The notes below the pieces were generated by a model, which was not told the origin of the DNA, ran no database searches, and was given only the letters and a program-made list of their open reading frames with translations. DNA of 64,000 nt from Callorhinus ursinus (lineage: Eukaryota > Chordata > Mammalia > Carnivora > Otariidae): positions 20,224,797-20,288,796 of the forward strand of contig NW_020313005.1 of assembly GCF_003265705.1 (NCBI RefSeq), given 5' to 3'. Positions 1-13,284 of this stretch are shown piece by piece. The first letter of the stretch is position 1; every line of letters starts with the position of its first letter. Both the position numbers and the translations under genes were made by a program.

Positions 1-1239
1 AGCTTTAATTTCACAAAGCTCTGGCAACTCCCATTTCATATTCCCACAAAAGTACTGTGAGATCATCCAGCCACATTTTTATATTTTGGCTAAAAATCAA
101 ATGTAAGTTTTAAAAATAGTAGGGAGAAAATAGTAGGGAAAAATTTACAATTAACACATACGTTAGGGGGCACTGCGGTCACTGGGAAGGCAGATGAGGT
201 ATAACGCTATGTATTAAGTACATCTTTCTCTTTCCCTGAGAATTATCACTATGTGAAAATGTTGACTGAAGACAGCTGCCCTGCTCGGCCGGATCATTTA
301 CATACACTTGTGAAATTCAAGCACATTATCTGCTACCGAGTAATGACTGTCATAAACCAAGGACACTGTTTAAACAAACACATTTTTAGTTGACAAACGG
401 AGTGTAAACATGACCACAATGAATGGACATTTTCTAATCATTGTTTTCCCTCAACCAGTCCCCCTAACCAATGTTTTGCTGCAGGACGGATATCACATAA
501 CTGTCTGTATTGTATGCCTAGAAGTCATTCCCTGCCGAACGACTGGCTGTTTTGAGAATCTGGTTTTGGATTAGAAAATCTGAGTGCACCAGTGGTCGGT
601 ATGCCCCGGGACATCCCAGGGTGTTTGGGATGATACAGAATATTCGGCAAGCTAAACAGAACATTTTCCGGTTGTGCTGATTCTGGAAACTGTAAGCTCG
701 TGTGTATGAATGTGTTTGGGCCAGGGAGAGGTACAGTCCAGGCACATCTCCTCAATATAAATCTTCCTTCATGGCAGAAGTCCGTCCCCTCCAACTACAG
801 CTGTACTTGAACTTCAGGGCAGAATCCCCAAAGAACAGTTTCTGTTCCTACGCATCTCCCGTGGGCTTCTCTTCCATTCTTCCAACGTACCAGTCCCCAA
901 ATTGACTCTCCACACCCACATTTCCGGTTGACACAGGCGAGGGCCAAAGGTCTGAGTGGATAAGAATCTCTAAGCTGCTTGCTTGACTGATTTATGTTCC
1001 AGGAATGTGTGACCTATATATCCGCTGAAAGCTTCAGAGGGTCGAAAGCAACACATACAAAGACATGGTGCCGAAATACTCAGATAACCTGACAGACTCA
1101 ATGGGACAACTGGGTGTGGCTCTTAGCTGAGCTTCCTGGGAAAAATCATAAAATTACCCATGCCAAATGATTCCTGGAGGCTCATGTTCCTACCAATTGG
1201 CTCGTAATCTGGGGTAGGGGAAAGAAGAGGATCTCTACC
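1..1239. other. Intronic sequence, nothing recognised
   Basis: Non-repeat-looking intron DNA. Short open frames (67-89 residues) on both strands overlap at 518-905 without resemblance to known proteins or codon-like composition. No RNA gene or regulatory island is evident. Confidence 0.6.
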
Positions 1240-1395
1240 ATTGACTTGTGGAGTGATCTTGAACAGGTTACCAACACTTTCTTCGTTTCAATTTCCTCTT
1301 CCATGAAGCAGGGCTAATTATAGTTCACCCCTGAAGATTTCTGTGAGGATGAAATGCATTACCCTTTGTGAAGTGCCCAGTGGGCATTTCATTGC
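1240..1395 (+). repeat. MIR SINE fragment
   Basis: Contains 'gtgatcttgaacaggttacc', 'ttcaatttcctcttccatgaa' and 'gtgaggatgaaatgcatt', the MIR core in correct order and moderately diverged. Confidence 0.7.
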
Positions 1396-1479
1396 TGTGC
1401 CCTCCCTTTCCTTTCCTGCCTTCACTGGAGTTGCCTGATGCTCTGTGAGGAAGCCAAAGGAAAGCAGATACATTTTCTT

Positions 1480-1673
1480 TTATTAAAGATTTTTATTTAT
1501 TTATTTGAGAGAGAGACAGAGATAGTGAGAGAGAGCACATGAACTGGGAGATGAGGGAGAAGCAGGCTCTGCAGTGAGCAGGGAACCCGACATGGGGCTC
1601 GATCCCAGGACCTTGGGTTCATGACCTGAGCCAAAGGCAGCCGCTTAACCAACTGAGCCAACCGGGGTGCCCC
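1480..1673 (-). mobile_element. Carnivoran tRNA-Lys SINE with clear target duplication
   Basis: Minus-strand copy (TATTTATTTATTTGAGAGAG ... GAGCCAACCGGGGTGCCCC). Flanked by gcagatacattttctt (1464-1479) and gcagatacgttttctt (1674-1689), one mismatch in 16, so a complete insertion is bounded precisely. Confidence 0.95.
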
Positions 1674-1689
1674 GCAGATACGTTTTCTT

Positions 1690-3254
1690 ACCGAGAAAGC
1701 AGAACATATTCGTGAACTGAGCACTTGGGTCTCCTCCGCCTCTCTGCATTCATATGCAAAGCAAGACCTCCACACCATAATCTGCCAGTTTCTCTTTGCC
1801 ACATGGACGTCCTCAAATGCCCTTACAACTATATAGAGAGACTGACAGCAGCAAGGGATCTAAAGGAAACTGGTAGAAGGGCTGACCTAGCCGGACATCC
1901 CCTAAAACTATCAAGATTCCAGAAATCATTTGCAGGTTTTGCAGACCTATAAAAAAAAAAAAATCCATAGAACACTTAAGAGGCCCAAAGCACAGTCCTT
2001 CCCAAGGTTAAGAAGGATGGAGCTGGGGAGATGCTAGAAAGACCAAAGTCAATTTCTGACAACTGCAGGGAAAGGAGATGCGGGGACTAAAATTCATTTG
2101 CCCCGTCTTATGCTGAAAGAGGGTGAAGGAAAGGCTGAGTGGAGGGTAAGTGGTAACCAGACATGAAAATTCAGTTACTGTGTGTCTAGATGGAGAATCT
2201 GTAAGCATGAGAAAGAAGGGGAAGAGGGATGAAAGCAAATATAAAGATGTTCCAAGGGGTCTTTTAACTTTGGCACGCACCAAGTTTCTAGGATGATTTT
2301 GTACGACTAAAGAAAAGAGAAAATGTTTTAAGAGGCCAACTCAAAGGCTGACAAAAATGCCTAAGCCATTAACTACTTCATTAAAAAAAGGGGGGGCATT
2401 TTGATGAGTTAAGTGTGAATGAATTAAAAACACATGGAATAAATTTATTTCAAAATCCACATGAGACTGCCATACTGTCGAGTCTGGAATAAACATCTGG
2501 CTAAATAAAAACTTAAGAAGGTTCACAAGGTTGAAAAATAAAGGAAGTCGGGAGAACACATTGGGGGGGTAGGATTTAGAAAAACGTAGGAAGTTCGGAA
2601 AATGAGCAAAGGACATGGGAGCAACCCTGGTAGGCTGACGGCATGGTGCCATCTTTCCAGATTCTTGATTTTTGCACAGAGACAAGCTCAGTCTTATCAC
2701 AGTCAGCCTGCAATGTCATCAAAACTGCAGCCGCCCACAGGAACACTGGGCTACATCGAGAGCTCAGTGAAATCAATTAAGCCAGTTGGGGCCGATAGGT
2801 TTAGGGACCTTCCCCTCCTGCCTAGAATGCTGAACTACCCAAATGTGGTCACCATCCACCCTCAGCCTTCGCCACTCCCCGGCTCCTTCTGCCAAGGAAC
2901 ATGCTGGAGATGGCACTGTCTCTCTCCTCCCGGCCATTCTGTTTTCTACAGACGCCCACACCTGCTTTCATCCACACCTCATAACCACTCACTGACAGAA
3001 AGCTTCCCAGAGCAGCTGTTGCTCAGTACAAAGACTGAATTAATCACTCCTCTCTTCATGCACCCACAGCATTTTGTTTGCGTCCTTATTCACCCTTAAC
3101 TTAATTCAAACCTTGGAGTAAGAGTTAGTTTGTTTACTCCTCTATTTCTCACAAAATTGCAAACTTCTTTAGGCCAAGGGCAGGAAGCGCATCTTTCTAG
3201 TGTTTAACTCCGTGTCTTACTTACTTACTGATCTTCTGGTCAGAGCTGGAGATG
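1690..3254. other. Intronic sequence, mostly unassigned
   Basis: No confident repeat or gene. The stretch 3125-3235 ('caaacttctttaggccaagggcagg') weakly resembles an L2 3' end. A 165-residue plus-strand frame at 2602-3099 has no recognised domain and no codon-bias sign; I treat it as chance. Confidence 0.5.
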
Positions 3255-3375
3255 CGCTTCTGCCACCTTTGGGCTCTACGGCCTCAGGTCAAACCAGATT
3301 CCCAAGCTTCTGTTTTCTCTTCCATAAAGTGGCAATATGATACTTCTCCACAAGCTTGCTGAAGGTTAACATCAG
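3255..3375 (+). repeat. MIR-like fragment
   Basis: 'gcctcaggtcaaaccagattcccaa' is followed by 'ttctcttccataaagtggcaatatgatac', the MIR core order. Short and diverged. Confidence 0.45.
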
Positions 3376-4829
3376 ATAATGAGGAGGAAAAGAAATATCT
3401 TCCAACGATGAAGAACAATCCCAAAAGAGACACTGACTTTTTCCAACGCTCAAAAGGAACTCATGTTCCGTATTTTGGAGATGCCTCTTTTCATTAGAAG
3501 TAACAACACTGCTCTCTTGTGTTAACCTAATCCACCCCTTGGCTTCATATCTTGTGCTTTGCCAGTTCTAGTTAAGGTCTTGGCGTCCCATGGATGCCGA
3601 CCAGGAGAGTCCTCCCATTCACTGTCACGGTCATCAGTGAACCTGCCCCACAGCTATGCAGCTCTATGCTAACTGCTAGAGACAGGAAGACAAACAATTC
3701 CTCATCTCTGACCTCAAGAAGGTAATTAGCTCACTGGGAAAATGAGACATTAAAATTAAACAAAACAAAACAGGAAAACGAATAAGCACGTGGCAATGCT
3801 GGGTGCCATAAGAACCCGAGGAATTTTGGACAGATGGCTAGGTTCTAGAGAGTACAGGGCCTCATCGCAAAAAGAGGAGCTGGGTGGTGGGGAGAAGGGA
3901 AGGAATGGATGCCAGAGTTACTGTCAAGGAAAACCCAACAGGATCTGGAAAACCACGAGACTGGGGTGGGAGACAGGTGCAGACACATGCAAGGCACAGG
4001 GAGACTCAAAGACTCTGGCGGTCCCTGCCGGAACTGTGGCACCCCTGCTGTGTGAGAATGTCCTGGTAGAAAGACAAGGCTCACAAAGGCTTATTTAGTT
4101 TGAAGTGACAATCAGATACCCAATCGATGATACCTAACAGGCAGGGACGCTCACAGACTGTCCTGCCCAGAAGCGCTCAGAGATGGGTATGGAGATTGTC
4201 CCGAGAACCAGAGTTGAAGGGCTGAAAGTCAAATCCATCTCCCAAAAAGAAACACTCACAAACAACAGAAGATCAAGGACCGGGCCCCGGGGTACAACTT
4301 TGTCAATGGGGCTGGAAAAGGAAAAAGCAGCAACAAAGCAAGACACTTGCCGAAGGAGGAAGTAGCATAAGGGGAAGGAGCACAGGCTCAATGAAAATGG
4401 CCAGAGAATTTCAAGAATGACAAACTTCCAGCAAGTTTACTCACTAGGAAATCTTCTGACTAAAGTTCTGAAACTTGCCCCCCCCCCCACCACAACCTAT
4501 TCTCTGCTACGTCCAGACTGATCTTCATAGTATTGGAATCTCTACCAGGCAAGCTGGGAAAATGTGTATCACGCCAGAGCACTGGGCAAAGTTTCTAGAA
4601 AAAGCCACAGGAGGTTACCTTTCTGAAGTGGCCCCATGGGTCCTTAGGCAAGCTCCTCATTACCCAGAAGGAAAATCATCTGCCAAACTTAGAACCTATC
4701 TCATGCCAAAATGTAATTTTCCAAATTCAAGTTCATTTCCTCCTTCTCCCTATGCATTCTAATCCTGGCTTAAATGTATTCTCTTTAGCTTGCCTTTGGT
4801 TGCAAAGAATAGAAACAAAGTGGGATAAA
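3376..4829. other. Intronic sequence, nothing firm
   Basis: 3650-3830 has an L2-minus flavour ('actgctagagacaggaagacaaacaattcctcatctctgacctc' in degenerate form). The rest is unassigned. A C-run with 'ccaccacaacc' occurs near 4478-4495. Frames on both strands are short. Confidence 0.45.
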
Positions 4830-5010
4830 AGAGAATAAAATTCAATTTAATTTGACAAATTATGGAATACCTCCTGTAGACACTGTGCCAAGAACTGGGG
4901 ATAAAACAGTATGCAAGACAGACCAGGTCCCTGCCCAGCTTATGGTCTGGCCAGATGGCAGACACTTAAGAAAGCAGTAATTCAGGGTGCTATAAAGAGC
5001 ATTCAGCAAG
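4830..5010 (-). repeat. L2 LINE 3' end
   Basis: Reads 'tggaatacctcctgtagacactgtgccaagaactggggataaaacagtatgcaagacagaccaggtccctgccc' in pieces, the reverse complement of the L2 3' end. Ancient copy. Confidence 0.75.
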
Positions 5011-6847
5011 AGGATTTAACCAAATATAGGTGGTCAGGATGCCCCCAAAAGAATGTCATTTAATGGATATGTGAAGGATGAGATTAGCTGAGTTCCTAAC
5101 CAGAGACTAATAGAGAATAAAAAGAAACAGGTAAAAGTATACAAATTTGCCAAATACTAACTGTAAAAAAAAAAAAATTAATAAGGACAAAAAACACAGG
5201 CTGGGAAGGCATTTGGGCCTTACCAGAGAATACCTAAAGAGCTTCTAAGGTGGAAACTGGTTCTACGGAGTGGGGCCAGTGGGAAGAATTCTCTGCTGGA
5301 ACAAGAAGGCAAGTTGCTAAACTGGAGTGCTCTCAAACAAACCAGGGTCTGGTAAGGCCCCCCAAACATACTCAGGCATCAGAAGATTTCCCTTTGCCAT
5401 AACGATCGGCAACATACAGGCATTTTCATCCAGTTGTCTCCAGGTCAGGCAGTCCGTCTTATCATTTCTGTGGTCGAATCTCCTCTTCCTGGTAATTCGC
5501 TTGTTTTCTGATAAAAATGCATCCTTAAAGGTTATACAGTGAATGAGGTCAGGGAACACAGAACTACGTGGCAGGAAGGGCTCAAACTTAGGAGAGATGC
5601 ACCCTATCAAAGAGAGGAGGAAAGAGCAGCTCCGTATTTGGTGGAAGGATCTTGTTGGATGGAATGGACAAGTTTCTCTCCCTTTCTCTCCTTCTCAAGC
5701 CATTAAGATCAAGTGGCAGATAAACAGTAGTCGGAAAATTATACAGCAGAAATATCAATATGTACTCATGCTTGAGTCTTGCTCCTGTAGGTAATAAAAG
5801 ATAAGAGGAATAACAGCAATAAGATTCTGCAAAACAGTGAATGTGAACCATGTGGACCATGGTTACCCAACCGGCCATTGAGGACCAAAGATGGTTGCTC
5901 CCTACAGCAACAAGGCCTCCCCCTTCCTGCACTGAGCCAAACCCTGTCTGTTAAGATCCAACTCTACCCTCAACAATACGAACATTAAGCTTAAGCCTTT
6001 AGCCCATAATGAGATCTTTGTCGGAATCTTCCTCATCTGTACACGAGGGTGTTAGATAGTTTTTAAGGTCCCTTTTTGGTACTGAGATGCAATGATTTTA
6101 TCAGCAGTTATCACACTCAGAGACAATGTGTCTCTCTTAACATTTCTCAATCCAACTGTAGAGTCTTATATTTCTATCTCCCACACTGTACTTCCCATAC
6201 TATCTCCCACACTGTACTTCCCATACTTTGCAAGGATACCAACTGAATAAATATTAGCTGAATTAAACAAGGGTGCTGAGAAAGAGAGTATTAACGCATG
6301 CAAGTAAACTTCTCCAGCATAACTGAATCTCTGTGCACAGGGAGTGCAGTGATAAACTGTGTACTCATCTGATATCCCCATAAGTGATCCAGATTGCAAC
6401 TACTCAAGGCAAAAGACTATTTTTGCACTAAGTCTAACCATTTACAATGAAGACTTTGAGGCTATGTGCTTTACAGCCAATGACACAGTGACTAACAGAA
6501 CACAGACATTACTTTTTCTAACCTGGCCTTTGATGTATGAGGCAGACGGTAGTTGACAGACTCACACAGAAAGTGGAAGTCTGAACTAGGACCAGAGCTC
6601 ACACCCCTGGAGGCAAACACAAATGTTCTGTTCATGTCATGTATTGCCTTTCTAGGCAGGAACTACCAAAACAGTGAGTAGTGGCTGGCCTCAGACACTT
6701 CTTTTCTTCCTTCATATCGTCTATTTTTTTTTATCATTAACTGACTCAGCAACCTATTGTTAAGAGCACTGTGCTTTTAATAATCTGAGAGGACATGGTA
6801 AATACTACTTTGGAAGTTTCTGGGCCTTTGCAATTCCCTTTTATCCC
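5011..6847. other. Intronic sequence with one short tandem duplication
   Basis: No gene or interspersed repeat is recognised. The only structure seen is the 26-bp tandem duplication at 6175-6226 and A-runs near 5165. Confidence 0.5.
6175..6226. repeat. Perfect 26-bp tandem duplication
   Basis: Two adjacent identical copies of a 26-bp unit beginning tatctcccacactg and ending cttcccatac (6175-6200 and 6201-6226). The absence of mismatches suggests a recent event. Confidence 0.95.
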
Positions 6848-7565
6848 CCCAGCTATACTGAAGCATGACCGAGAAATAAAAATTATATAAAGTGTACAAT
6901 GGGATGATTTGATATAGGTACACATCGTGAAATGATTATCACAATCAACCTAATTAACATACCTATCAGCTCACATAATTGCCTTTTTTGTGTGTGGCAA
7001 GAACACACTTGGCAAATTTCAAGTATACGATGCATTATTATTAACTACGGTCACCACCTGCTGTGCATGAGGTCTCCAGAACATATCTGTCCCATAAATG
7101 GACGTTTGTCCTCTTTGACCAACATCTTCCCATTTTCCCCAACCACCAGCTCTCTGTAACTCTTTTCTTCTCTGTTTCTGGGAGTTTCGAGACTGCACAC
7201 ATAAGCGAGACCATGTAGTATTTCTCTTTCTGTTTCTGGCTTATTTCACTCAGCATAATGTCCTCCAGGTTCATCCATGTCGTCACAAATGAAAGGATTT
7301 TTTTCAGGCTGAATAATATTCCACTGTATGTGTACGCTACATTTTCTTTATCCATTCACCTGTCAATGGACACTTGGATTGTTTCCATGTCATGGCTACT
7401 GTGAATAATGGTGCAATGAACATAATAGTGCAGAAATCTCTTTGTGAAAATGATTTTATTTCCTTTGGATGTATACCCAGAAGTGGGACTGCTGGATCCT
7501 ATGGTAGTCCTATTTTTCATTTCTTTAGGTACCCTCCATACTGTTTTCCACAGTGGCTGTAATCA
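6848..7565 (-). repeat. L1 LINE 3' part (L1M age), ORF2 end plus 3'UTR
   Basis: The minus-strand 3'UTR comes first on the plus axis ('tgatttgatataggtacacatcg', 'cttatttcactcagcataatg', 'tccaggttcatccatgtcgtc'). The antisense ORF2 C-terminus follows ('ccagaagtgggactgctgg', 'ccatactgttttccacagtggctg'). Many stops; long dead. Confidence 0.85.
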
Positions 7566-10500
7566 TGTGGCCCATTTTTTAAGGAAGCTTGAGTGTTTTA
7601 GAGATTAACAACTAATAATCTGATATGTCACAAACCAATTTGAAAGACTTCTGCTTAGAAATTTCTCCTAAGTCAGGCAAATACACGTTTAGGAAGAGAG
7701 GAGGAATGTAAGGGCAGACTTCTGATTTATGTATTACAACTTGATGGCCTGCAACATTGGCATTGATTTGCTCACTAAAAAAAGATTAATAATAATAACT
7801 CACCCTGTGTTAAGGGCCTTAGGAAGGGTCAATCTCTCTAAAAGGAGACAGGCTCAATGTGACACTGAATTAGTGTCACGCCTCTTAAATTCTACCCATA
7901 TCCGATGGCGATGGAAAGACAGAGGAGACAAAAGAAGGAAAGCTTATCAAGCATGACCATGGGCTAGACTCTGTGAAAACCTACCTCTTAGTTTGAGCAA
8001 AAATTATCAATGACATAGGCACATATCTGGAACCTGAACAGATATCTATCTGATTCATGGCCATGCTCTTTTAATTATATCACACTACCTTCCAAAATTC
8101 TAAAATACAATTTACCAGGGAACTTTCCTTTCTGATATTTCTAGTGTTCCAGGTAATCAATGTACATGCATACACAGTTAAAGCCTTCTGCTTCTTCCAG
8201 GGAGTGCTAATGAGTTAAGCACTGGTGTTGGCTCATATTGCCTGAGAAGAGTCAATCCTTATCTCAAGGCTCCCATAATTTTCATGATATGGTGCCCAAT
8301 TCCCAAAAGAAAAAGGCAGGCAAGGAGATATTTTGGTTTCTTCTTAAATCGCATTAATTTTTTCCCAGTAGGAAGCAACATGTTTCAATGTATAAAATTT
8401 AAATCTACAGAAATATAGACACCAAAAAAAGTATATTCCCACATACAGAAAAACTAGTGAAGTTCACAGATTTCTGAAAGATAAAGGAGATCCTATTCAG
8501 AGACGCTGTGCTTGGAAGAAAGATGGCACCATGGTTTTAGCCCAGGCCAGAAAAGAGAACAAACAGTTGCGTTTCCTGGGGAACAGCCTGGGTTGAAACA
8601 ACATATGACATCCTGAAATCCATCTAACACAGAAATAATGGCCCTATTACCAAGACCAAAGAAGTGAGCCAAGCCATCCGCATTGGCAAAGAACTCAGAT
8701 TTGTAGCCAGATGCCCAGGTACTTTCTCATTTTCCATGAGCCTTTTCCCCATTGACCATGTGAGAAGTAGAGAGGCATTTTTATAGAACTTGCAACCATT
8801 ATTCCCAGAGATATGTATCAATATTGCTTTGGGTTTCCCTTATTACTCAAATACATTTCCCCCCCGCTGGTAACAAGTTAGCAAATGCTGGAGTAACGTA
8901 AGTGGAAAAGCAAATGTTCCCTTTCTTCATTTGATTCTGAGCTCAGGATTATAGGCTCAAAAATGGTCACTCTATCAACAGAAGAAAAAATAAGATCAAT
9001 AAATCGCAGTGTGGAATTGTACCAAGATTTACGTCAAAGGCACAGATTTTTAAAATAAACATATGTTTTTAAATTTTAGGATCTCTTTGGCCTCCTAAAT
9101 AAGATGGATGTCAGAATAAGGTTTTGAAATGTAATCAGAAATGTTAATGTCACGGTCAGCATATTTCACTTTCTAGGTAATATTATCAGCTGAGAGGGGC
9201 AATACAAACGTCTGCTATACTTATCATCCAACAGGGACCTCTGGGCTAGCACAGTCTTTCCTAGAATATCTCCCTTCTTACCGTCCGCACTACAGAACCC
9301 ACTTCCCACGCCAAGTAGATCCACCAACACAGACACAACTTGGTTCTGCCACAGGCCCCCGGTCCCCCTAACAGCTGCGATGTGTATTCCTCAAAAGAGG
9401 AGTTTTGACAAGAGCAACTTGTAGGCCCCCAAAGAGAAGAGCTTCAACATGCAATTTGCCCTGCTAGCTTGCACTCGTTTACATTGGGCCGTGGCTCTCT
9501 TCCACTGGCCAGACTCCACAGGCTCTCCATCCAGCTGCCCATCGAGGCCCTCCCCCATCACACAGCGGACAGCATGAGATGGGAGCTACTCCGGGGCCAG
9601 TGTCTTCCCTGCCCTGGGGGACGGGGCTGAGAGTGAGTCAGAACACAGCGGTGTTCTCTCTGATCCAGCTGTGTCTACCTTACGACCCCGCAACTCAGTG
9701 AAGGACTGGCAGAAGGCAGGGGTGCTACATACAAATAAAACCATTGGATAGACAGACTCCCAGGACACTCCAAAAGCCTCCAAAAATAGCCTCAGGCAGC
9801 AGCCAAATTATACCAGACCAACAACATCTCAGTAGAAACCATCCATTCACAGAGGGGGGGATGAACCACTGTTGATCTTTTTACATTTTTAGGCCTATAA
9901 TGGAGTCACCAGAGTCAGGTTCAAGCCGTCACTTTTCTAAGGCAGTAATTAAATACAAACTAGTGGTGACAACTTGTTAACCCACTCACCTACTGATTAA
10001 GACTCCTGGTTGGTCACAGTTCAAGGGGGAACTGATTAGTCCTGACATATCAACTCCAAGTACTGTTGATGGACTCTGCAATTTCTGCTTGTTCTTAACT
10101 AGCAAGGCTCGATACAATCCTTAGCTTCACAATTCTTTGCACACTATTCAAAGATAATCAATCAGAAACACTGAGCCAACTCATTTCCCCTAAGCCATCT
10201 CTGAGAAAGTTTCTGTAGGAAAAGAATGTCCTGCCAAACGTCTCCATTCCCCGGCACTGCTCCTCCAACTTCTCAACACACTGACATTTGTTAGTCTTTC
10301 TTAACCAACATTCCCACCTCCACCCCTAACCACACCCTACTCTCTCCACAACAACCACTGAGCATCACCCATCTGTCAAGGCTGGGTAAACAATCTAGGA
10401 CTAAGACACCGGCCTGATTCTCAAACACTGAGAAATGAAGCAGCAGAACCCACAGGGACACAGGGTGAGGATTTAAAAATAAAAAGCACATTCAGCCTCA

Positions 10501-10803
10501 TCTTCTGTACCAGCCCCTGGCCCTGAACGCACCTGCAGACCATGGGAAGGCCCACATAGAGAACAGCGGGCCCATCTAATTCAATGTTTTCCATAAAAGA
10601 GACAGATAAAGCAAAGGACAGGAGATTCTTAAGAAATCCACATCTCTGAAACGAGATGGGTCTTTCTGGACATGGACTCTGAAAAGCCTAAGAAGGGAGC
10701 TAAAAGCCCAGGTGACACGAGACCCCATAATAAGAAGTCTCAAGAAACAGTATCATGGGAGATACAGGCAAATCGGTGGGATGTTAAGCCATCCACTCAC
10801 TTC
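7566..10803. other. Intronic sequence, no repeat or gene recognised (3.2 kb)
   Basis: A long stretch without carnivoran SINEs or obvious LINE words. All open frames are short (up to 75 residues) and unrecognised. It may contain conserved non-coding DNA, which cannot be judged from one genome. Confidence 0.5.
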
Positions 10804-10819
10804 AAAAACACCCAGGGTC

Positions 10820-10911
10820 TGTTATGCACAAACAATGAATCATGGAACACTACATCAAAAACTAATGATGTAATGTATGGTGATTAACATAACAATAAAA
10901 AAATTAAAAAA
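10820..10911 (+). mobile_element. Very short 5'-truncated carnivoran L1 insertion
   Basis: About 90 bp of L1 3' end ('aatgaatcatggaacactac', 'gatgtaatgtatggtgatt', 'aacataacaataaaaaa') ending in an A-rich tail. Flanked by aaaacacccagggtc at about 10805-10819 and 10912-10926: a complete target-primed insertion in miniature. Confidence 0.9.
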
Positions 10912-11140
10912 AAAACACCCAGGGTCACTACTTTTCTTCAGGAGGAAGGGTACAAGGGAAAGTTGGGGTGAGACGAGAGGAATCTGTTAAACCAACTCTT
11001 GATAAATGTCTTACTATATCCTGTGCAATGAAGGATACTCTCATTCCTCAGCTCATGACTCTTTGAATGATTTAGTTCTAAGAAAGAGTCAAAACGTCCC
11101 AGGTCAAAGAAAGAGTCAAAAGGTTAGCTGGCCAACCTTT

Positions 11141-11313
11141 GGGGCACCTGGGTGGCTCAGTCGGTTAAGTGTGTGCCTTCTGCTCAGGTCACGGTCTCAG
11201 AGTCCTCTGCGGGGAGTCTGCCTCTCTCTCTCTCTCTCTCTCTCCTTCTGCTCCTCCCACCACTTGTTCTCTCTCTCTAATAAATAAATAAAATCTTAAA
11301 AAAAGAAAAAAGA
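11141..11313 (+). mobile_element. Carnivoran tRNA-Lys SINE
   Basis: Head GGGGCACCTGGGTGGCTCAG, internal (CT)n at 11220-11243, tail TAATAAATAAATAAAATCTT plus A-run. The tRNA-unrelated middle is shortened. I saw no clear target duplication. Confidence 0.92.
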
Positions 11314-11558
11314 GGTCCTCGGATTCAGTGCTTCCTGATCTGGGAAATGGTTTGTAAACATCTGGTCTTTCTTGAGGGGAGGAAAGAGGTGCTGAAGGTG
11401 ATAGTTGATACATTTAATATACATATTGTAATAAATGGGCTCAGCTGAGCAACCATAATTGCTTATCTGAAATCTCTGGACCGCTGTAGGAAGGAAAGCT
11501 TGCTGCGTGGAATGGTTATGTGAAAAAGCATTTCCCATGATATCCTGCAGGCTTTGCC

Positions 11559-11594
11559 AAATAAATAAATATATAAATAGTAGTAGTAGTAGTA

Positions 11595-11626
<32 letters not shown>
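11559..11626. repeat. Compound microsatellite (AAAT)n-(TAG)n-(TAA)n
   Basis: Runs through ataaataaatatataaat, then seven or so TAG units, then about ten TAA units. Likely length-variable between individuals. Confidence 0.95.
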
Positions 11627-11629
<3 letters not shown>

Positions 11630-13284
11630 GTGAAAGGCTTTTCCTGATGCTTCTGTATCTAAAAGGGGAAAGGGCCATGAGGAGAACAACTGGCCAGCCT
11701 AGCCCTACACAATGATGTCATGGAAAACAACAAGAGTCTGTCTTAGTAGGCAACACTAGAACACTTAAAACTCATCATTGTCATGATTAATACCACCAAA
11801 ACATTTATTAAGAGCCTAATTATGAGGCCTATCATAGGGTGTGAACTGAGAGCACCAAAACCACTCTTGCTCATAAGGTTTATAATGGGGCTGAGGTGAG
11901 GGGAATCATCTAATTTTTAAATTAAGATTGAATATTAAATTATAAATCAAAGTAAAATCAATTAACATTAAACTAACAGTTTTAAATAAAGATATAAATG
12001 AATTGTACTACTTACCATGACTTAAAATGAAATACTTAATGCCCTAGAGCCAAAAAGAACAATGAGTCCATTCATTAATCGCTACCTCATTATTTGGGAG
12101 CTTTGTTGACAGCTCTACTGTTCACCCTAATTATTTTTGGCCTAAACTCTTTAGCCCTTATGAAAATCATTAGCAATAATGTGTTTGAATTTTTCACACC
12201 TAGCTCAGGTAGTATTTTCACATACCTAGCATACTTGCAATTGAGGCACTGGGTCTTCCTTAAGCCAGTGCATGACGATGATCACAATAGAGCTACAAAT
12301 TGACTAATTCATTCCCATCTTCCTACCTCTGGCATTCCTGCAGAGAGCTAACATAGGATTTGAAGATACAGGTATCAAGACAGCATTATGGAGGCCTATG
12401 AAAAGGATCTATGGAAGTTTCCCATCCCAGAGCTGGAGATCTCATTCAGCAGAGGAAGGTCTCAGGTTGTTAAAAGAATGACCTGTACCTAGTAGCCGTA
12501 ATTAATGCTCAAGAGAAGACAGCAGGGGAATAAGAGAGGTTTATTGGTGAATCAAAGATTGTACTTTATGTAATTCCTTTGTCTCAGAAGCTCTTCGAGA
12601 AGCCATATAAAGTAGCTTAGTCACAGGGCCTAAATTAAATAATAGCCAAAACTGAACTGGATCAAAGGTCATACTATCCTTACAGGCCTAGCACTTATGT
12701 AGATAGAGCTTAATTTCAGAAAAATCACCACTTGCCTTTCCCTTAATATTCGCTCAAAAAATGTACACTCTTAACTCCAAAATCTCTCTACCTTGTTCAT
12801 GTAAGGAATTTCAAACTAACATCAAACCAAAATTACCCCTGAGGTATTTACTGTCCAATTCCACATGCACGGCCATCTCTGGACATAAAGAACAGCCATC
12901 CTTCTCTGAAGTGCCCCACACCATTCCCACCCTTTCCCATCCCACTGACTGACTCTGTTTAGGCTTCATGCCGTGACCACTGAGACATCTTTTTAACTGG
13001 TGTCCCTGTCTTCAGGCTTGAAGGTTTTCCGAAAACGACTTTTCATCACTGTACTCGCTGCCCCCCAAAACCTTCAAGGACTCCTCAGTGTCCAGAAGAT
13101 AAATTCCATGAAATGACAATCAAAACCCCTGACGAATGGAACTGGTCCCCAAGTTAGCTTTCGAATAATCACCCAGTTACTCAACCTAAGCCGCTACTTA
13201 GTCAATGCACAAAAATCCACTTTGCTCCCTCCTCGGCTCACGCTGGTCCTACAGATGGTGGTCACAAGCTCAGCTCTTTCAAGA
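11627..13284. other. Intronic sequence, unassigned
   Basis: AT-rich at 11900-12020 and otherwise ordinary. A 69-residue hydrophobic frame at 12094-12303 gives no match I recognise. I considered a nuclear mitochondrial insertion and could not support it. Confidence 0.45.

Noticed and set aside
2602..3099. 165-residue plus-strand frame in intron 1
   Set aside because: No domain, signal or family resemblance; His/Pro/Ser-rich composition as in random non-coding DNA.
12094..12303. Hydrophobic 69-residue frame, considered as a nuclear copy of a mitochondrial gene
   Set aside because: I could not match it to any mitochondrial protein. Without a search the idea has no support.
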